Source: Sodiomyces alkalinus F11
Lineage: Eukaryota; Ascomycota; Sordariomycetes; Glomerellales; Plectosphaerellaceae
Length of the DNA: 64,000 nt
Direction: 5' to 3'
Assembly (NCBI RefSeq): GCF_003711515.1
Contig: NW_021167081.1
Coordinates: forward strand, 3,776,483 to 3,840,482
Of this stretch, positions 60,401-64,000 are shown piece after piece (the first letter of the stretch is position 1; each line of letters begins with the position of its first letter). The notes below the pieces were generated by a model. That model worked only from the letters and a program-made list of their open reading frames with translations. It was not told the origin of the DNA and did no database searches. The translations under genes were made by a program, and so were the position numbers.

Positions 60401-62080
60401 CTCCGAAAAACCCTCGCGATATACCCTCGCACCCTTACGGCCACCTATTCCGATAGGCATAAGAAGACTACCTACGGAGCCACGTGGAGATAAGGTCGTG
60501 GATACGGGTGCCGGCGTCTATAGCAGATAGATATCAGCTTCTTAATTCGATAAAGGTGATAATATATAAGTTCGATAAGCATAGATTTCTATATAAATAT
60601 AAGGTAAGGCTTATAGTGCGAGGAGATTACCAGTATTAATCCTTGCTCGATGAGATATACGCAGTAACGCTAGCCGGACGGTTATTCCGCGCGTTAATAG
60701 CTATCGCCGCCCGATTTAACCTCACGCTATTATAATTTAATATTATAAACGCGTTTATACACGCGCCCCTCCCTCACGATATCTTTATATACCCGCCGCC
60801 AGGCTTTCTAGCCCCTAGGAGTTATTTACACCTAAAAATGGCGTTATATAGACTTAAGGAGTCTCTACTACTTTAGTAAAAGCACTTTTTGGCTATCCTT
60901 TCATCGGACGGCTTCCAGATAGTGCCGTAAGAACCGTGTTATCTTCTACGCCGCGGTTTAATCCTATTCTTCTACGTCAACGATATCGGTTGTATTTATA
61001 AGGAATAATATAAGGCGTTGATAAAGCAGGCCGTTAATAACCTATGACGCCACTATAACCTCTAAGGTAGCGATCCTCTATAATGGTTCCTTAGTATTAA
61101 GATTATTCGCGACCGCGTCGCCCGTAAAATCTAGCTATTATAACATAACTACGTCGCTAAGTTAGAACGCTTATTAAAGCCGAATAGTAAGCATAGTAGT
61201 AACTATCGCCTAACGCACCTAATTAAGGTTATGAAGCTACTACCCTATTTAGGGACCTCGACGAATATTCAAAGCTATTAACGGAAGATAGGATCTATAC
61301 TATATATAGTAGTGATATCGCGGCCTAATATCGCGTTTATAGTATCTAGGCTATACCGGTTTAACGTTAATCCAGGGCCTATTCACTATAAGGCCGCCGA
61401 TTATCTAATTCTTTATCTAATTAATAGCTAATTATCTACGCTAGAACTAAGGGGTGGCGATACTACTAAAATTTACACTAACGCCTCGTTTACCGATAAT
61501 ACTCTTAATCGAAAGAGTAGTTAAACGTACGTGATACGCTTATTTAGCGGTATAATCGCGCAGCGCACTAATAAGCAGGATATAGTCACGACGTTAATAA
61601 CGGAAGCAGAGCTATTAGCGTTAGTATAAGGTATAAAAGAGGGTATCTTTATATAACGCCTATTACTTAGTATAGGAGTGGAATTTAATAATCCGGAATT
61701 AAGGATCTTATACGATAATAACTAAACGATTCGATTAGTTAATTATAATAACGCGCCTCCGCCACGTTAATATCCACGGCTACTAGTTACGTTAACTAAA
61801 GGAATAAGGGCAAATACTCGTAATATACGTTATAAGCGCGGAAATAATGGTAAACGGATGAACGAAGGCGTTAGACGGCGAGAAATTTAAGATATTCAGG
61901 TCCTAGGTAGGCGTGATAGATATACGGGAACGGTTATAGCAGAAACATCTAAAGGAAGTCCGGATAGAATATTTAGAGGACCTAGAGGATAACTTTAAGG
62001 GCGGCTATAGCGAATAGATTATATAGCTAGATTATCTACCGATTACGAATAGCTTTAATCGCCTAACTAACGTTTAGGGC
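57411..62080 (+). pseudogene. Copia B gag C-terminus and pol
   Basis: Gag resumes at 57411 and ends in a basic region (RKKGGRGKNKAKN) near 57775-57815. The protease is intact as a 104-codon open segment (58151-58465): TILDSGATIYIFYDFSRF with catalytic DSGA, then DYIVAGSS and VYYENF..TLIS. Integrase runs about 58550-59580, with the IGYLIGYDSTNIFRI block near 59465-59510 and VIRTRDIDFN. RT runs about 60400-61400: FDKHRFLYKYKA, RGD, FYVNDIGC (YVDD lost). RNase H runs about 61470-62080, with TNASFTDN, EAELLAL and NN.TIRLVN. Truncated by many TAG/TAA stops; the protease segment is the best-preserved piece. Confidence 0.87.
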
Positions 62081-62092
62081 GATTAGGGGGTA

Positions 62093-62298
62093 TATCGAAT
62101 AGACTATAGTCTTTTCGGTTACGTAATAGGCCGGATTACTAAGAGTATAATCCGCGTCGACGCTTACAGAATCTGCACTATATAAAATACGGTGGCAGCG
62201 TTTCCCTAACAGTCGGAGACAGTTATATTTACACACATTTTTACCTCAATCAAATTTTAACCTATTTTATAACGATTTTGACTACGCTTTATCTAACT
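62093..62298 (+). repeat. Copia B 3' LTR (206 bp)
   Basis: Preceded by the polypurine stretch GATTAGGGGG and followed by the duplicated gaata. Same length as the 5' LTR and as the Copia A LTR. Confidence 0.85.
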
Positions 62299-64000
62299 GA
62301 ATATAAAAGGTCTATGGATAACAAACCTCTATAATCTACGCGCCTATATCGTCTAGAAGGTTATCGCGGTATACAAAATCGATACTAAAGCCCTTTCTTA
62401 TATAAGTAAGGACCCTAGGCTTAGTAGGGAAGAACTAGGTTTTTTAGGATATGGGCGTAACGGTATAGAAAGCAGGGTGGGTCCGAATAAACCACCCTTT
62501 TAGTATCCAGACGTAGGCTGGTTGCTGAATAAGGACTATATTAGCCGAAGCCTCTAAAGCCTATTCCAGGATAGCCTTTTACGCCGGGGCCTTTTTATCG
62601 ATATTATATTAAATAAACCGGATATCTTTCGAACTAAAATCCCATTTATTTATAGAATTTAGGGTTTTATAGCTCGAAAGACCTCGTAGTCCCTGCTAAA
62701 AAGGGGATGATCTCCCTCGTAGTTATAGCACTTATAGCACTTATGCTTCTAGTCTCCGTATTCTTTATACTCGTTATAGTAGTGGTATTCCTCCCTATAG
62801 CCCTTATCGGCATAGATAGGGCAGGAAACTGGGCCTTTATATGTCCCTCGGGTATACCCGAAGTTCCAGTAGTTAGAGCACTGGGTTCTAGGGATTATAG
62901 GCCTATATTTATAGACCTTTAGCCGCTGGCCGGCTATATAGAGCCCCTGTTTTAGGTAGTACTTCTGTTCTTTAGTGGAGGGCATAGAAATAGGTACTAT
63001 GCCGTAAAACGCGTTTAGAGCCCTTAGCCACCGAGGCTTCTCTACTACTCTAATAGGGTTAAAGGTGCCGATTTTAGTAGCTAGGTCCTATAAACCTAGG
63101 CCCGATTATAGGCTTCGGTTAAGGGCCTTTCCGGCGGCTCGGAGGGGTTAACTAGAGGGGTATCGCCACCCCTAAAGGCTTTAGAAGGCACCTATTTAAT
63201 AATAAGCTTAGATTTGTTGCCTATAGGCTAAGGGGGCTAGAGGGGGAGGTTTAGGTCTTTAAACCACTGATTCTACGAGTCTAGGAGCTGTTAAACGCTG
63301 TATTTCGGCCCTGGGGTTAAAATAAGATTCCCGTTAGTCGACCGCCTACTAGACGTAACTGCAGGGAAGTTTAGGGCCTTATTAAGCTTATTCCGAAGCG
63401 CGAGGGGGTTGAAGTTATCTCTAGGAATCGCTACCCCTGCTATAGATTATTGGATAACCTTAGGGACCTTTTTAGCGTCTATAGGGAGGGGTGCTAGGGG
63501 GCTCTAGACCTAGGCCGTAGGTGCTAGGGCCTCTAAAATTGGGGCCTAGGGTACTATAGAGCCTTTTTTCCCCTTTGTAGCCTCGCTATACAGGGGTTTA
63601 GACTATTCTGTAAGCCTACGAACTACCTAGGCTAGTTCGTCGACCTTCTATTCGAGTATAGGAGCCTAGGGGAGTTCTAGAACTCCGTCGATAGCAGATT
63701 TAAGCCCTACGGATAGGGCCTTAATCTAGAGGGCAGGGTTAAGGGTATAGGCCTGTTAAAGCAGCTAAAGAGCCTGTTAGAGTAGTCCCTTAAGCCTATG
63801 CCTTACCAGGCGAACTAGTCGACTTCTGGGGCTTAGCCGAGGTTTCTCTAGGGGCTTTAGCTATTCCGGGCGCCTTTTTAGTCTATTTAGAGCCTAAAAG
63901 GCTCCGTTTTTTAGCAGGCGGGGCCCTAAAAGCAAGGGGGGCCCTGAAAGGCGTTTCGAAAGCGCCTTCGGCTTCCGAGTCCGAGAAAAACGTCTAGGGG
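62299..64000 (-). pseudogene. LINE ORF1 (zinc-knuckle nucleic-acid-binding protein) and start of ORF2, split off by Copia B
   Basis: Minus strand, extending past the window edge. An open segment (62985-62749) holds a gag-like zinc-knuckle region: TQCSNYWNFGYTRGTYKG, then CPIYADKGYREEYHYYN. Tyr stands where CCHC knuckles need Cys or His (TGC/TGT to TAC/TAT and CAC to TAC), exactly the changes RIP makes. The Pro/Arg-rich region 63000-64000 would be the N-terminal half of ORF1. About 62299-62700 should contain the end of ORF1 and the start of the endonuclease, which then continues at 48438. LINE ORF1 proteins coat the element RNA. Inactive; strand and family are secure, the exact ORF1/ORF2 border is not. 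Confidence 0.72.

Larger units (their letters stand above)
48439..62298 (+). mobile_element. Copia B: full-length Ty1/Copia with complete LTRs, split by Gypsy F
   Basis: 5' LTR 48439-48644 and 3' LTR 62093-62298, both 206 bp; flanking duplication gaata (48434-48438 and 62299-62303) in the LINE. Removing the nested Gypsy F (8.2 kb) leaves a 5.66-kb element in normal gag-pol order. Same family as Copia A. Gag starts at ATG 48773 and is cut at 49216; its frame resumes at 57411. RIP-type stops throughout, with a markedly less mutated 5' LTR. Confidence 0.92.

Noticed and set aside
62707..62922. Hydrophobic 71-codon plus-strand ORF
   Set aside because: Antisense to the LINE ORF1 zinc-knuckle region.
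1..64000. CRISPR array, bacterial operon, Starship captain or biosynthetic cluster
   Set aside because: No regularly spaced identical repeats with unique spacers, no Shine-Dalgarno-led gene series, no tyrosine recombinase frame and no biosynthetic enzyme frame was seen; splice sites and RIP point to a filamentous ascomycete.

Overview
The window reads as a transposon graveyard from a filamentous ascomycete (Pezizomycotina). The whole sequence except one small island carries the signature of repeat-induced point mutation (RIP): CpA and TpG are scarce, TpA is very common, CpG is kept, and retroelement reading frames are broken almost only by TAG/TAA where Gln or Trp is expected. The one intact gene has fungal introns (GTRAGY donors, RCTRAY branch sites, YAG acceptors) and encodes an Arl8-type small GTPase.

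Layout. 1-3692: a plus-strand gag-like remnant, then pyrimidine-rich DNA with a ~230-bp imperfect repeat. 3693-7860: the 5' half (gag, protease, start of RT) of a minus-strand Ty3/Gypsy element. 8033-8335: one copy of an LTR-like repeat that recurs at 24775. 8336-12724: Copia A (plus, 5' truncated). 12725-14930: gene island with arl8 on the minus strand in four exons. 15546-19635: Copia C, interrupted by a 5'-truncated Tad1-like LINE with poly(A) and a 12-bp target duplication. 19636-22203: 3' half of a minus-strand Copia D-family element. 22204-24774: a Gypsy F-family fragment carrying a 438-bp SINE-like insert (10-bp duplication) and a ~520-bp solo LTR. 25560-26985: a RIP-damaged coding remnant I do not recognise. 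27850-29964: the 3' half of a minus-strand Gypsy pol. 29965-31237: an LTR-like piece, a cluster of AAGGATAT/ATATCCTT motifs and a short low-repeat stretch with a degenerate tRNA-like sequence.

31238-44298 is Copia E (minus) whose 3' LTR was hit by a compound Copia D insertion (three LTRs, 31365-38449, target duplication taagg). 44299-64000 is a three-level nest. A minus-strand Tad1-like LINE holds Copia B (48439-62298, 206-bp LTRs, duplication gaata). Copia B in turn holds Gypsy F (49217-57410, 375-bp LTRs, duplication aaaag).

The most unusual structure is inside Gypsy F. This chromodomain-bearing element has about 2.6 kb between pol and its 3' LTR that encodes a long degenerate ORF on the strand opposite gag-pol. 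The ORF has a Cys-cluster region, a Pro-rich stretch, a Lys-rich tract and 21-residue C-terminal repeats. It is preceded by four 34-bp tandem repeats that each contain TATATAAAG. Annotation was done by eye; element boundaries are good where LTRs or duplications are cited and approximate elsewhere.
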